Below, piece after piece: positions 39,057-51,000 of a DNA stretch of 64,000 nucleotides. Under the pieces are notes generated by a model that made no database searches, had not been told where the DNA came from, and saw only the letters and a list, made by a program, of their open reading frames with translations. Both the position numbers and the translations under genes were made by a program. Source of the DNA: Sphingobacteriaceae bacterium (GTDB lineage: Bacteria; Bacteroidota; Bacteroidia; B-17B0; Aurantibacillaceae); contig CANKBS010000002.1 in assembly GCA_947480015.1 (NCBI GenBank), forward strand, positions 62,001 through 126,000. Direction: 5' to 3'. Each line of letters begins with the position of its first letter. The first letter of the stretch is position 1.

Positions 39057-41099
39057 CTACTCTTTATCCGCCTCATTATCTATTTCTGCATCCACCACAC
39101 CAATGATTTTAAAATCGGTTCGTCGGTTTTTTGCTCTGCCTGCCGTATTGTCGGAACCATCGGGGTTTTCATTCGGTGCTATAGGCTTGCTCTCACCATA
39201 TCCACCAGCTTTTAAACGATCGGGCGTAATCCCTTTACTAATGAGGTATTCTACAACTGCCTCCGCACGTTTTTGCGATAATTTTAAATTATAAGAATCA
39301 CTGCCTTTACTATCCGTATGCGATTGAATTTCGATAATAAGTTCCGGATTCGCTTCCATCAGGCGAAGGACGGTGGTATCCAAACTTAACTTACTCGATT
39401 CCATCACTTTCGATTTATCAAACTCATAAAGCACATTTGGAATATGAATGGCCTCTTTTGGTTTTTTAAGCATGTGCAGGTCTTGTTTTAATTCCGTAGA
39501 ATTGCTGATTTCACGCGTGCTTAGCTCTTCACTGGTTCCCAGAAAATCCTCTTTTTTTACAACAATAAAATAATCCTGGCCGGCTTCAAGGCTTGTTTTA
39601 TAATTACCCAAACTATCGGTTAGTAAGGTTTTAACCAAATATTTACCCGGCGTTTTTTTATCGTAAATAAAAATTTCAACTGTGGCTTTAGAAATACTCA
39701 CATCCGGATCAAGCAAACTATTTACATTGCCACTCAATAAAATTCGGATGTATTCAGAATATTTGTAATAATAAATATCATCACAACAGGTATTGTTTTT
39801 TAATGTGTTTCCTCCTTTACGGTTACTTACTAAAAACCCTTCTTGGCGATTGGTTGAAATGGTATAATAAATATCGTCGGCACCGGTATTCAAAGGCTGG
39901 CCAATGTTTTCAGAAATCGCCCATTTTTTTCCATCGCCTTTACTTTGGTAAATATCATATCCACCTAATCCGCCCCAACCATTTGAACTAAAATATAAAC
40001 TGCGCGTTTCATTATCAAAATACGGGGTGATTTCGTTTTGTGAGGTATTTATTTTAGTTCCGGCATTACGCGGTACTTTGTACGTTTTGGTTTTTTTATC
40101 GTAAACGGTATACCAAATATCCAATCCGCCTTTACCCGATTTGTGATTACTTACATAAAAAAGAATATCATTTCCTTTTATGGGATCGCGGGTAACGGTT
40201 GGCATGGTGGAGCTGTACTTTGGATGATTCACCGGCTTGGGCAGTTTAAAGGGTTCCGACCAATTACCATTTTCATCTCGCTCAGTTACATAAATGGCAC
40301 AAATCATTTGCTCCATTAGATTTTGTTTACAACGGGTAAAATAAAGACGTTTGCGATCGGCCGTAAAACAAGCGTTACCGGTATTAAACGCTGCATCGTT
40401 AAGGTTTGTACCAAACTCTCCCTTAAACTGCCACGTTTCTCCGGTCCTCTCGGCGTAATATAATTTCTTCTTAATACCGCTGGCCGTATCATCTTCAATG
40501 ATGTATTCTCTTTTATCGGTTCGCAGTGAAGTAAACACCAAGGTATTATCATCCACATTCACCGGTCCACCTTCAGCATTTACTTTATTAATGGTGGAAT
40601 CGAGATGCATCACCACAATTTTCTTTTCATTGACCATCAGTTTTTGAACCGAATCACAAAACACAATTTCGCGACTTGCTTGGCGTTTTAAGAGTTTATC
40701 ACTGCCCTTATATTCTTTTTTAAATATTTGAAAATTAATTTTGGCACTATCGTACTGCATGTTTGACTTTTGCATGAGTGCATGAAAATACAAGGCTTCC
40801 GGAGCTTTAACGTGATTGCTGCGATAGGCTCTTAAAAACATCCGTTGCGCACGGTCGTAATCTCTAATTTCAAGGTAGGCTTTTGCAAGTTCTGACATGA
40901 TGTGTGCGTCAGCGGTATCGCGTTTTAAATAGGCTTCGAAAAAAATGATGGCCGAACTGGGGTCGTTTTGTTTTAAGGCCGATTTTCCCATGCGTTTCAG
41001 CGTTTTGCTTCTGGCATTTTTAACCAAAGCCGAATCGTTCTGCGCCACTATTCCACCTACCAGGAATACAAAAAAACATATCCATTTAATATCTCTCAC
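39057..41099 (-). CDS. OmpA-family protein with N-terminal TPR and PD40-like propeller
   Basis: TPR-like N-term, LYFSSNGWGGLGGYDIYQS, C-term EFDKSKVMESSKLSLDTTV...IEIQSHTDSKGSDSYNLKLSQKRAEAVVEYLISKGI. Confidence 0.93.
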   Translation of the reverse strand: MRDIKWICFFVFLVGGIVAQNDSALVKNARSKTLKRMGKSALKQNDPSSAIIFFEAYLKRDTADAHIMSELAKAYLEIRDYDRAQRMFLRAYRSNHVKAPEALYFHALMQKSNMQYDSAKINFQIFKKEYKGSDKLLKRQASREIVFCDSVQKLMVNEKKIVVMHLDSTINKVNAEGGPVNVDDNTLVFTSLRTDKREYIIEDDTASGIKKKLYYAERTGETWQFKGEFGTNLNDAAFNTGNACFTADRKRLYFTRCKQNLMEQMICAIYVTERDENGNWSEPFKLPKPVNHPKYSSTMPTVTRDPIKGNDILFYVSNHKSGKGGLDIWYTVYDKKTKTYKVPRNAGTKINTSQNEITPYFDNETRSLYFSSNGWGGLGGYDIYQSKGDGKKWAISENIGQPLNTGADDIYYTISTNRQEGFLVSNRKGGNTLKNNTCCDDIYYYKYSEYIRILLSGNVNSLLDPDVSISKATVEIFIYDKKTPGKYLVKTLLTDSLGNYKTSLEAGQDYFIVVKKEDFLGTSEELSTREISNSTELKQDLHMLKKPKEAIHIPNVLYEFDKSKVMESSKLSLDTTVLRLMEANPELIIEIQSHTDSKGSDSYNLKLSQKRAEAVVEYLISKGITPDRLKAGGYGESKPIAPNENPDGSDNTAGRAKNRRTDFKIIGVVDAEIDNEADKE

Positions 41100-42105
41100 A
41101 AGGCAAAACTTTTTTGGTTAAGCGGGTACTTTTAGCCCGGTAAATAAACGCTAATTCAAAAGCACCGCGACTGTTAACCGAGGTATGTAATTGCGAAAAG
41201 GTAACATCGTAACTAAAACCAATGGTATAATGTGAGTAATTCATCCCTGCGGTAATGATTCCGGCGTCAAAGTTAGTTTTAAATCCATCACGCCACATAA
41301 AACCTGCAAATACCGAATTGGTAAAAAACGCATCTTGTGCTAAAATGTACTCCACGTTTACACCACTCACCCAATCGTTAGCCCGGGTGGTAAACCCATA
41401 CAAACTGTGTGCTTTAAAAATTAGTTTGCTAGAATAGTAATAATTTACTGCCAAATTAAAGGCACTACGTGTAGGAAGTTTATTAGTGGCATTGTCTAAA
41501 AAACTTTCTTTGGGATGATTTAAATGAAACATGGCAAAACCCAATTCGGGTTCTATTTTCCCGAGTCTTCTTGAAGCAGCTACTCCCGCATTTAAATCTA
41601 AATAAGAAAAACGCTGCGACACATTGGTCTCGGTGTTTTGCAGACTGTTGTCAAAATAACCGGTATTCCAATTCAACTGATTTGGAAAGGAGTGTTTGTA
41701 AAAATCGATGGTTTTAATTACCATGCCCGGTTGAATACCGGCGTGTAATTTAAAGCCCGCAAATTTTAGATGAAAGGCAATGGAGGGCAGAATTTTTGTG
41801 ACCGATAAATTTTGGGCCGAACGATCGCTTAAAATAATTATACCCGGACTCACATTGATATTCTTCGGAAAAAAATTCATATCGCCCCCTGCCGAATAGG
41901 TATTGTAGCCCTTATCGAGACTGCGCCACTGACTGCGGTAATTTCCGAATAAGCGGTAATCGCCTTTGTAATTGCCGGTGTTGGCAGGGTTTAAGGATAA
42001 GGGTGAAAAATAATACTGACTAAAATGCAAATCCTGTGCCTTCGAAAAGAAGACACTGAAACTAATCAGAAGAAGTACATATGTTGCCCTGTGTAAAAAG
42101 TTCAC
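41086..42105 (-). CDS. PorP/SprF family type IX secretion membrane protein
   Basis: QDLHFSQYYFSPLSLNPANTGNYKGDYRLFGNYRSQW and NYSHYTIGFSYDVTFSQL; overlaps the OmpA gene by 14 bp. Confidence 0.95.
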   Translation of the reverse strand: MNFLHRATYVLLLISFSVFFSKAQDLHFSQYYFSPLSLNPANTGNYKGDYRLFGNYRSQWRSLDKGYNTYSAGGDMNFFPKNINVSPGIIILSDRSAQNLSVTKILPSIAFHLKFAGFKLHAGIQPGMVIKTIDFYKHSFPNQLNWNTGYFDNSLQNTETNVSQRFSYLDLNAGVAASRRLGKIEPELGFAMFHLNHPKESFLDNATNKLPTRSAFNLAVNYYYSSKLIFKAHSLYGFTTRANDWVSGVNVEYILAQDAFFTNSVFAGFMWRDGFKTNFDAGIITAGMNYSHYTIGFSYDVTFSQLHTSVNSRGAFELAFIYRAKSTRLTKKVLPCERY

Positions 42106-42106
42106 C

Positions 42107-45100
42107 TTATCGTATTAATTTAAAAGTTCCTGATTTAGATAAAACGGGCTGATCGGATAAAAACGTTTCAGCCGATACCTGATACACATATGTTTCCATG
42201 TTTTGTGGCACCCCATTAAACGCCCCATCCCAACCTAGTTTCAAGTCATTGCTATCAAATAACAATTGTCCCCAACGGTTATAAATTCTAAAATAAATGA
42301 GTTTTTTTAAGCCCCAACCTGCGGCATAAATAATATCGTTGGTGCCATCGCCATTGGGGGTGAATGCACTTGGCACATCCAGTGTTATTTTCGGATTGAT
42401 CAACACCGTATAAAAACTTTTTACGATTGAACATTTTAGTTCATCTTCCACCAATACCGTGTAAGTGACATTTACCGTGGTGCTTGATATCGGGTTAGGA
42501 ATATAACATTCGGTACAATTTAAATCAATAATGAGTGGCGACCAGGTGTAGGTAAAGCCGGGTTTTACATAAGCATTTAACGGAGCATGCTCCCCAATCA
42601 CGACCAAGGTATCCCAGTTTATACTTGGTGCCGGCGCCGCAATGTTCATAATATCGGTTGCCGGCTCACTCTCGCAACCGTTAGTGTCGCTTACTTTAAG
42701 TGAATAAGTGGTTGTTACCGAAGCCGAAGTTTGTGTGGTAAAATCATTGTTGGCCGTCATACTAATACTCGCACTTCCAAACAAAGGCATCAGGGTTCCG
42801 CTTACCGGTCCTGATACCCCCCCGCTGCCACTGCCACTAATTTCGAAACTGGCATTGGGACAAGACAGTGTTTGGGTAATAACTAAATTGGCTTTTGGTG
42901 AAGGAAAAACCGTTACTTGTTTGATTGCTGTGCCTATGCACGAATACTGTTCATCTTGGGTGGTAAAACTTACTGAGTATACGCCTGATGTTTTGTAAAC
43001 GTTGCTTGATATCGATCCCGTGGCGTTTGCCGAGCCATCACCAAAAACCCAAGTAAATTTATAATTAAGCTTCAAGGGATTGCCCGTGATATTGATAAAA
43101 GTATCGGTTATGCCCAAACAATGCGCGTATTTATCTCTGATTTGTTTAAAATCGGCATCCACCTTAATAACCTGCAAGGGCTGTGAGGCAATAAGTGTGC
43201 AGGCTCCACCCGGTGAGGTATATAACAAATTTAAGGTTGTGGCTCCGGTGCTGGTTATGGTTGGATAAATGGTATAAGGATAAATTTCAGTGGTTGGACT
43301 GCCAAGGGCATGGGCAGCCTGTGGCACATTATCGCCAAAAAACCATTTCCAACCACCCACATCGCTCAGTATATTAATACTTGCCGAAATACTTTCACCC
43401 AAACAAAACATGGTTGGTGTTACTGCCACCACAGCATTGGTGGTAAATACCGTAGGGTGTATCACTGCTTTACTTTCACAATGTGGACTGCCATCTACAA
43501 TCACAAAAACACTCAGCGAAATGCTTGAGACCCCGCGTGGAAGAAATGGTTTGATGTCGGTGGTGGTGGATGAAGGAATGGTAAGGGTGTTTAAAGGTGT
43601 GGCCACGCCCCATACAAAGGAGTTAATGGGGTCGATATTAAACGTAGAATTACTTTGAATGCTTACCGCATCTTCTCTACAAAACTGATTCACCCCATTG
43701 GGTGGGAAAAATAAGCCTGCCGTAGGTTGTCCAACTGCATGAATGGTGCGCGATTGTGTGGAGCGACATCCCGCATTATCAATAACCGTTAAGGTTGACA
43801 CATAAATACCCGGTGCGTAATAGGAATGCGAGGCGCCAGTAAAATTAGGACTTGTTGCCCAGCTTGGTGGTCCCGGTGGATCGCCATAACTCACGCTATA
43901 CGTGGCATAGCCGGTGTTGGCAGAAAAGCTGACGGTGTTAAATGAATTGGTTGCAATACACGGATAAGGATTGGTACTGTTAAAGTTCGGAAACGGATTA
44001 TTTACTTGCCAGGTTTTGGTGCTTACATCGCTACAACCCAAATTATTAACTGCCGACATGGTGGCTGTAAATACCGTAAAGGGCGGAAAGGCTACCGTGA
44101 GATTATGAACTTGTGATAAAAATGGCGGAGAAATAAGTTGTGAGGCCGAACCATCACCATAGGTTAAGGTATAATTTGTAATCACATCCGGGGCTACCTG
44201 TGTGGCCTCTGTGGTATTAATTAATTGAACCGTTCCCGCCGATAAACAAACCGGGTTAGGATTAAAATTAAAAACAGGTTTGGCTGAACTGATGCGGAAT
44301 AAAACCGTAGTATCATCAATACAATCATTTTCATCTCTAATCCTTAAGGTCATGGTATAAATACCGGCCGTAAGAAATTTATCGTGTGAGATAACATCCG
44401 TAGGAAATGCCGGCGTTGGCGCTGGTGGTGGTGCTGGAGCAGATCCATGAGTTGAAAAACCGGGATAGATATGATCAATGGGATAAAGGGTATAGGTTGG
44501 CGTGCTAAAAAACCAGGTGTAGCCTCTGCCACAGGTTAAAAAAGCTTCGCTTGAGGTGATACTACTAAAACTATAGGGTGTGCCTACACAAGCCAATGCA
44601 TTTGGCAAAGTTGGAATAGCTTGATTATTAAAAGTTATACGTGCTACCGGATTACGGATTTTTACAGTTTGACTAAAATTCGAATTCGGACAACCCGTCC
44701 CAGGATTAATACTTAGCATGTTTGCCGTATAATTTCCTGAATTGGCATACACATGGGTAATTACCGAACTTGTATTCGCATTAGCATTCCCACTAATGAT
44801 GCTAAAACTGGTTGGTCCGCTGCCATCCCCAAAATTAATAGTGGCACTGGTGGCCGATTGTAAATGCACATAAAACACAACCGAATTCCGATTCACATTA
44901 CAATTGGTTTCAAAACGAAAACGCCCCACGGGTCCCATTACGGTAATCGTTTGCGGTAAAACTTGGGAGGAGCTACATCCTGCCTGCACAGCAGATACTG
45001 TGACATTATGAACCCCCACATGCGTAAAAGCAAAAATAGGCACAGAGTCGGTTACACAGCCCGAAAAAAATCCGGCATCCGATTCAAAATGCCAATTACT

Positions 45101-46933
45101 AATGGTGGATGAGGAGGGCACCGCGGTGGTGGTGGCATGCATGGCCACACTAATGGGCTGTCCGGCACAGACGACAGAGGGATAAATGGCACTAACGGTT
45201 GGCGAATTGACGACAGTTATCACATCTTTATACGAAGTGTCGGCACAACCACCAACTGTTTGAATAATTAAATAAGGTTTGTAAGTACCGTTAGCGGTGT
45301 AGGTAAACACCTGATTAGGAATGACCGAACCAGTTGAAGGCGGCAAAGGCACCGGGCCTGATACAAAAACCGGTGGCGTGGCTCCATTACACCAGGTATA
45401 AGAAGTAATGGGATAAGTAAGACTAAAAAAAGAAGAGTCTGTATACGTCACCGTTAATGGTCTGCACCCTTCGTGCTTGTCGGTATAAAACCAAGCCGAG
45501 GGACGAGAAATGGTATCATAGATACTAACCAGGCTGCTGGTCCAGCATTGAGCCGGAGAATTAGACTGTGCGATGAGCGTGATGTTAGGCATAAAATAGG
45601 GATAAATCGTGTATGGATTTAAACTTCCCTGCGTAATGGTGAATGTTGCGGGGCCCATATTATTTATAATGGTAGTAGTTGGTATTGACGACTGCGAGCT
45701 ATTAGGCGGCCAACTCACCACCCAAGTAAAGGTAAGTGTACTTCCATTGTTCACAAAAGAAGTATTGCTGTATGTGATGGCCATAGAAGGACCGCAGGTA
45801 GAACCGGGAGGTGTGCAAGTGAAATTAGGCGATACACATTCTACAAAAACCTGCTTCACTAAATTAACAACCGGACAATTAGGCGATGATTGCACCGATA
45901 CGGTTATTGTATTGGGTCCGCATACACCAAACACACCCACATTCGGAATGATGGTTGAACTACCCGGTATAAGCGTGTAATTAGTTGCTGTGACACTCGT
46001 AGATAACAGAAAATTTACCGAAGCTTGTGATGTTTGAACGGTTGCCTGAATAAATGCATTTAAACAAACGGTTTGTGGTATCGTAGCCGTTAAACTTGGG
46101 TTAGCCACCGTTACCGGTATACTTTGAGTACTACTGCAATTATTATTATCGCTAACCGTTACATTAATGGTACTATTCCCATTTCCAAAACTTACTGCAC
46201 CCGGTGAAGCAGCGCTTGATCCAGCAGGACTGCCACCGGTAAAGATCCAGTTAAAAGTTAGTACGCCACCACTAATTGGTGATCCGCTAATGGAACTGGC
46301 TCCACTGATGTTTGTGACAAATGGTGGCATGCAACCATTGTAACCGTTACTGGAGCTCACAATGATAACAGGTGGCGTTGAAACGTGGATGACGGAATTT
46401 GACGGAGCACTTGCAACAGCAGTACAACCATTTGCGGAAGTTAAAATTAAAACCGGCACAAAATTATTGGCAGAAGTATAATTATGTGTGGTGCTTGCAC
46501 CCGAACCCAGTGCACCAAGATCTCCAAACACCCAAGTATAGGTTCCACCGGCACCAGCACCTGTGCCTGAAAAAGAAACCGGCATCGGTGCACAATGGTT
46601 GGTAGGTTGTACATAGGAATAACTTCCACTTGGAGGAGGCAAAACAGTAATTACAGTAGTGTAGCTCACCGGACTTCCACCTACTGTTGCGGTATAGGTA
46701 ATATTATAAGTGCCAGGACTAGTATATAAAACGCTCGGACTTTGCAGAAGAGATGTTCCCTGCCCTGCCCCTAAGGTCCAAAAAGAATTTACTGCGCCCG
46801 GTGGTCCGGATAGTATGACAGAAAACGGCGGACAGCCACTGCTGGATGGAGAAACGCTAATCTGAGAAAAAATGCTTAAGGTCTGTGTAAACAAAAACAG
46901 AACAAAGAAGAGAAATTGTTTTTGTTTGTACAT
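42107..46933 (-). CDS. Giant PKD-repeat adhesin-like protein 1 with T9SS type B C-terminal domain
   Basis: PKD motifs (YTWVFGDLG.., FTWVFGDGSANATG); C-term LDVPSAFTPNGDGTNDIIYAAGWGLKKLIYFRIYNRWGQLLFDSNDLKLGWDGAFNG; start MYKQKQFLF at 46933 conserved with the paralog. Confidence 0.92.
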   Translation of the reverse strand: MYKQKQFLFFVLFLFTQTLSIFSQISVSPSSSGCPPFSVILSGPPGAVNSFWTLGAGQGTSLLQSPSVLYTSPGTYNITYTATVGGSPVSYTTVITVLPPPSGSYSYVQPTNHCAPMPVSFSGTGAGAGGTYTWVFGDLGALGSGASTTHNYTSANNFVPVLILTSANGCTAVASAPSNSVIHVSTPPVIIVSSSNGYNGCMPPFVTNISGASSISGSPISGGVLTFNWIFTGGSPAGSSAASPGAVSFGNGNSTINVTVSDNNNCSSTQSIPVTVANPSLTATIPQTVCLNAFIQATVQTSQASVNFLLSTSVTATNYTLIPGSSTIIPNVGVFGVCGPNTITVSVQSSPNCPVVNLVKQVFVECVSPNFTCTPPGSTCGPSMAITYSNTSFVNNGSTLTFTWVVSWPPNSSQSSIPTTTIINNMGPATFTITQGSLNPYTIYPYFMPNITLIAQSNSPAQCWTSSLVSIYDTISRPSAWFYTDKHEGCRPLTVTYTDSSFFSLTYPITSYTWCNGATPPVFVSGPVPLPPSTGSVIPNQVFTYTANGTYKPYLIIQTVGGCADTSYKDVITVVNSPTVSAIYPSVVCAGQPISVAMHATTTAVPSSSTISNWHFESDAGFFSGCVTDSVPIFAFTHVGVHNVTVSAVQAGCSSSQVLPQTITVMGPVGRFRFETNCNVNRNSVVFYVHLQSATSATINFGDGSGPTSFSIISGNANANTSSVITHVYANSGNYTANMLSINPGTGCPNSNFSQTVKIRNPVARITFNNQAIPTLPNALACVGTPYSFSSITSSEAFLTCGRGYTWFFSTPTYTLYPIDHIYPGFSTHGSAPAPPPAPTPAFPTDVISHDKFLTAGIYTMTLRIRDENDCIDDTTVLFRISSAKPVFNFNPNPVCLSAGTVQLINTTEATQVAPDVITNYTLTYGDGSASQLISPPFLSQVHNLTVAFPPFTVFTATMSAVNNLGCSDVSTKTWQVNNPFPNFNSTNPYPCIATNSFNTVSFSANTGYATYSVSYGDPPGPPSWATSPNFTGASHSYYAPGIYVSTLTVIDNAGCRSTQSRTIHAVGQPTAGLFFPPNGVNQFCREDAVSIQSNSTFNIDPINSFVWGVATPLNTLTIPSSTTTDIKPFLPRGVSSISLSVFVIVDGSPHCESKAVIHPTVFTTNAVVAVTPTMFCLGESISASINILSDVGGWKWFFGDNVPQAAHALGSPTTEIYPYTIYPTITSTGATTLNLLYTSPGGACTLIASQPLQVIKVDADFKQIRDKYAHCLGITDTFINITGNPLKLNYKFTWVFGDGSANATGSISSNVYKTSGVYSVSFTTQDEQYSCIGTAIKQVTVFPSPKANLVITQTLSCPNASFEISGSGSGGVSGPVSGTLMPLFGSASISMTANNDFTTQTSASVTTTYSLKVSDTNGCESEPATDIMNIAAPAPSINWDTLVVIGEHAPLNAYVKPGFTYTWSPLIIDLNCTECYIPNPISSTTVNVTYTVLVEDELKCSIVKSFYTVLINPKITLDVPSAFTPNGDGTNDIIYAAGWGLKKLIYFRIYNRWGQLLFDSNDLKLGWDGAFNGVPQNMETYVYQVSAETFLSDQPVLSKSGTFKLIR

Positions 46934-46955
46934 GTTAATAAATATAATACATTTG
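46922..46955 (+). promoter_or_regulatory. Candidate promoter of M43-like gene 1 (TTTG-N19-TACATTTG)
   Basis: -7 TACATTTG at 46948-46955; -33 TTTG at 46925-46928 lies inside the first codons of the divergent adhesin gene. Confidence 0.6.
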
Positions 46956-46997
46956 GGTATAGTTAACCAAATATAAAAAAAATTCGAACCAAACCCA

Positions 46998-48020
46998 ATG
47001 ACAACTATAAAATATTTTATTCTGCTAGTTTTTTCACTCAGCACTTTTTTCATTAAAGCTCAAGGTTTACCTGAAAATAAGTCCATTAATTCATCACAAA
47101 ATCAAAGCGGTAAAAAATATTCAACAGGCCAGACACAAAATATGGTGCAAAGCTTAAAACGCGATACCTGCCTCAATAAAAAATTTTCCATAGTCTTTTA
47201 TTTGATTCAGGACAGTGCCTATTCGCTAACAACAAGTCCAACCAATTCAACCTATATCACCTATTCCCTAAGTGCCATCATGAGTACTTTAAATGCGGCC
47301 TTTGCGCCTATTTGTGTGTCTTTCGAACATTGTAAAACGGTAATCATTCCAAACTATGAATTTAATCGGTGGCGTGCCTATTCAAATGGGGCACACGTGA
47401 TTTCTAACTGGTTTACCGAAAACACCATTTGCATTTATATACCCAAAGAAATTTTGGATATTAGACCCGATGATCCTGAATATTCCTACGCCTATGGCCC
47501 TCCCACAAAAACACTTACATTAATGACTACTACTATAGCACCCGGCAATTCAATTGTGATTCAAAGAAATAAATCGATGGATAAAAACAGAATTGATGCA
47601 AGGGGTCCGAATATTTTACATGCCATGGGGCATTTTTTTGGTCTCGAACACACCTTTTTTGAGAAGGCCCCCAACAGCAATATGGCCTCTGCCATTCCTT
47701 TGCCACCAGCGAGTTCAAGTCCAACCATTGCAACTCACGAATTTGCCGAACGGAGTAATTTCCAAAATTGTTATGAGCATGGGGATGGCTTTTGTGACAC
47801 TGAGGCCGACCCTTATCCGTCCACCTCAACCATTAACCCCACTCAAGCTTTTATTGGCGGCTGTTCCGACAATAGCGGCTTAAAAGATGGTAAGGGAGAT
47901 TTTTATGTTCCTCCCATCGATAATATCATGTCGGTTTACGAATGTCGTTGCCGTTTTAGTCAAGAACAACTCAATTACATGGCTTACATGATTCAAACAC
48001 GTCGCCTATATCTTCATTAA
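46998..48020 (+). CDS. Exported M43/pappalysin-like protein 1, predicted catalytically inactive
   Basis: HAMGHFFGLEH (47619-47651), HGDGFCDTEADPYPS, PPIDNIMSVYECRCRFSQEQLNYM; signal peptide, no C-terminal T9SS domain. Confidence 0.85.
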   Translation: MTTIKYFILLVFSLSTFFIKAQGLPENKSINSSQNQSGKKYSTGQTQNMVQSLKRDTCLNKKFSIVFYLIQDSAYSLTTSPTNSTYITYSLSAIMSTLNAAFAPICVSFEHCKTVIIPNYEFNRWRAYSNGAHVISNWFTENTICIYIPKEILDIRPDDPEYSYAYGPPTKTLTLMTTTIAPGNSIVIQRNKSMDKNRIDARGPNILHAMGHFFGLEHTFFEKAPNSNMASAIPLPPASSSPTIATHEFAERSNFQNCYEHGDGFCDTEADPYPSTSTINPTQAFIGGCSDNSGLKDGKGDFYVPPIDNIMSVYECRCRFSQEQLNYMAYMIQTRRLYLH

Positions 48021-48072
48021 TGCCAAAGATTTTTTTTCGAGAGGCTTCAATTTTTATTATAAAAAACAGAAC

Positions 48073-51000
48073 TTAGCGTATTAATTTAAAAGTTCCTGAT
48101 TTAGATAAAACAGGCTGATCGGTTAAAAATGTTTCGGCCGATACCTGATACACATAAGTCTCCATGTTTTGTGGCACCCCGTTAAACACCCCATCCCAGC
48201 CTTGTTTCAAGTCATTGCTATCAAATAACAATTGTCCCCAACGGTTATAAATTCTAAAATAAATTAATTTCTTTAAGCCCCAACCTGCTGCATAAATAAC
48301 ATCGTTGGTGCCATCACCATTCGGGGTGAATGCAGTTGGCACATCCAGCGTTACTTTCGGATTGATCATCACTGTATAAAAACTTTTTACGATCGAACAT
48401 TTTAGTTCGTCTTCTACTAAAACAGTATACGTCACATTTATGGTAGTGCTCGAAATTGGATTAGGTATGTAACACGTGGTACAATTTAAATCAACAATGA
48501 GTGGCGACCAGGTGTAGGTAAAGCCTGGTTTTACATAAGCATTTAACGGCGCGTGTTCCCCAATCACCACCAGGGTGTCCCAGTTTACACTTGGTGCAGG
48601 CGCTACAATGTTCATGATGTCGGTTGCCGGCTCACTCTCACAACCGTTAGTGTCGCTTACCTTTAAGGTATACGTGGTAGTTACTGAAGATGAAGCCGCC
48701 GTTGTAAAATCATTGTTCGCTGACATACTAACCGCTGTTGTTCCGTTTAGTGCCGTCAATGTAGCGCTTACCGGCCCCGATACACCCGCTGTGCCACTGC
48801 CACTTATTTCAAAACTGGCATTTGGACAAGACAGTGTTTGGGTAATTACTAAATTGGCCTTTGGTGAAGGAAACACGGTTACTTCTTTAGTGGCCCTGCC
48901 AATGCAGGAATACTGTTCGTCTTGGGTAGTGAAACTTACCGTGTATACACCCGGTGCCTTATAGTGATTACTGGATAGGGATCCGGTTGCTGATATCGAG
49001 CCATCACCAAAGCTCCAGCTAAATTTATAAGTAAGATCTAATGGGTTTTTAGTGATGTTGATGAAGGTATCGGTTATACCCATACAATGCGCGTACTTAT
49101 CTCTAATCTGTTTAAAGTCCGCATCCACCTTAATGACTTGGATGGCTTGCGCAATAACCGTGGGGCACAATCCGGCGGCGGCCGAGTATAAAAGTTGCAC
49201 AACCGCTGATCCCGTTGTTGAAGAAGTGGGATAAATGGTATAGGGATATACCTGCGTGGTTGGACTACCCAGGGCATTCGCCGGCTGCGGCACATTATCA
49301 CCAAACATCCATTTCCAACCGGCAACATCGTTAATGATTTCAATACTCGCTTCCAGATTTTCACCTAAACACAAAATGGTTGGCGATAGGGCAATATTTG
49401 CACTCGGAGTAAAAACGGTTGTTTGAGCAACGGCTTTACTTCCGCAATAGTTAATGCCATTAAGGGTGACATACACATTTAATGAAACACTCGACACGCC
49501 TCGTGGTAAAAAGGGTTGCACAGCGGTAAGCGTGGAATTAAATGGGGTAAGTGTGGTGCTCGGCGTCGAATAACCCCAGGCGTAGGTAGTAATTGGATTT
49601 ACAAAAAAATTAGAGGTACTTGAAATCGTTCGTGTGTCTTCTGTACAAAAGAAATTATTACCACTTGGTGGAAAGAAAAGTCCTGCCGTTGGTTGGCCAA
49701 TGGCTGTAATACTGAGCACCTGTGTAGCCTTGCAACCAATGTTATCGAGCACAGTCATCGTTGCGGCGTAAACGCCGGGAACAGCATAGGTATGATTAGC
49801 ATTTGAAAAAGTAGAGGTGCTTAACCAAACGGGTGAACCAGGAGGTTCTCCGTAACTCACACTGTAGGTGGCGTAACCTGATGCTGCAGTAAAACCTATG
49901 GTATTAAAGGAGTTTTGAGGGATACATGGAAAGAGATTAGTGGTATTGAAATTAGGATAGGGTTTATTTACCTGCCAATTCACTCTACCGGTATCAATAC
50001 AACCTAACGAATTTTTAGCAATCAAATAAGCATTGAAAATAGAAAATGGCGGGAAGGCATTCACAATTGGATGGATGGTGCTGCTTAACACAGTTGGTGG
50101 ATTTATTAAAATAGGTGGCGACTGATCACCATAGGTTAAGGTGTAATGGGTTATCACATCGGGGAAAACCTGATAGGCCTGGGAATTATTTGTTAATTGT
50201 ACCGTGCCGGCATTAAAACAAACCGGGCTGGGTGTGATGGTGAACACCGGTTCTGCCGAGGAAATCCTGAACAAACGTGTCATAGCATCCTGACATCCAT
50301 TTTCATCTTTTACCATCAGAGTGATGGTATAAATACCGGCCACTCGAAATGTATCCAACATCACAGGATCAACAATGTAAGGACAGGTTGTGCATTGTAC
50401 AGCAGGCAGCGGAGGCGGCGGTGGAGGCAAAATAACAGGGAAAGGATCCGGAATACGCGGATAGGCAGTCATAATGGGAGGAAGCGAATGTACCGGACTT
50501 GCAAAAAACCACGTATATCCACTGCCACAAGCCACCAAATGATCGCTGGAAGTGCTGGCATCAAAATCAAAACGGGTTTTTGTGCAAGCGATGGCAGTAG
50601 GTAAACTCGGCAGCCCTAGTCCGTGATAGGTGATTCTTGCTTTTGGATCTCTGATTTTAAGCCCCTGTGAAAAGGTATAGGTTGGACATCCTGTATTACC
50701 TGCGCTGACTAATGTACCGGTGTAATTACCCGAACCCGGATAAATATGTGTGGTGATAAAATTTGTGTTCGCCGTCGGATTAGCAGGAATAATGACATAA
50801 CTGGCGGGTCCGTCTCCAAAAAAAAGTGTAGCGCTGCTTGCCGATTGTAAGTTCACACTAAAACTAACCGATGCTTTGTTCACATTACAATTGGTTTCAA
50901 AACGAAATTTTCCGGCCGGACCAAGCACCGTAATTGTTTGAGGGAGGACCTGACTTCCTTCACATCCTGCTTGCATGGCGGTTACCGTGACATTATGAAT

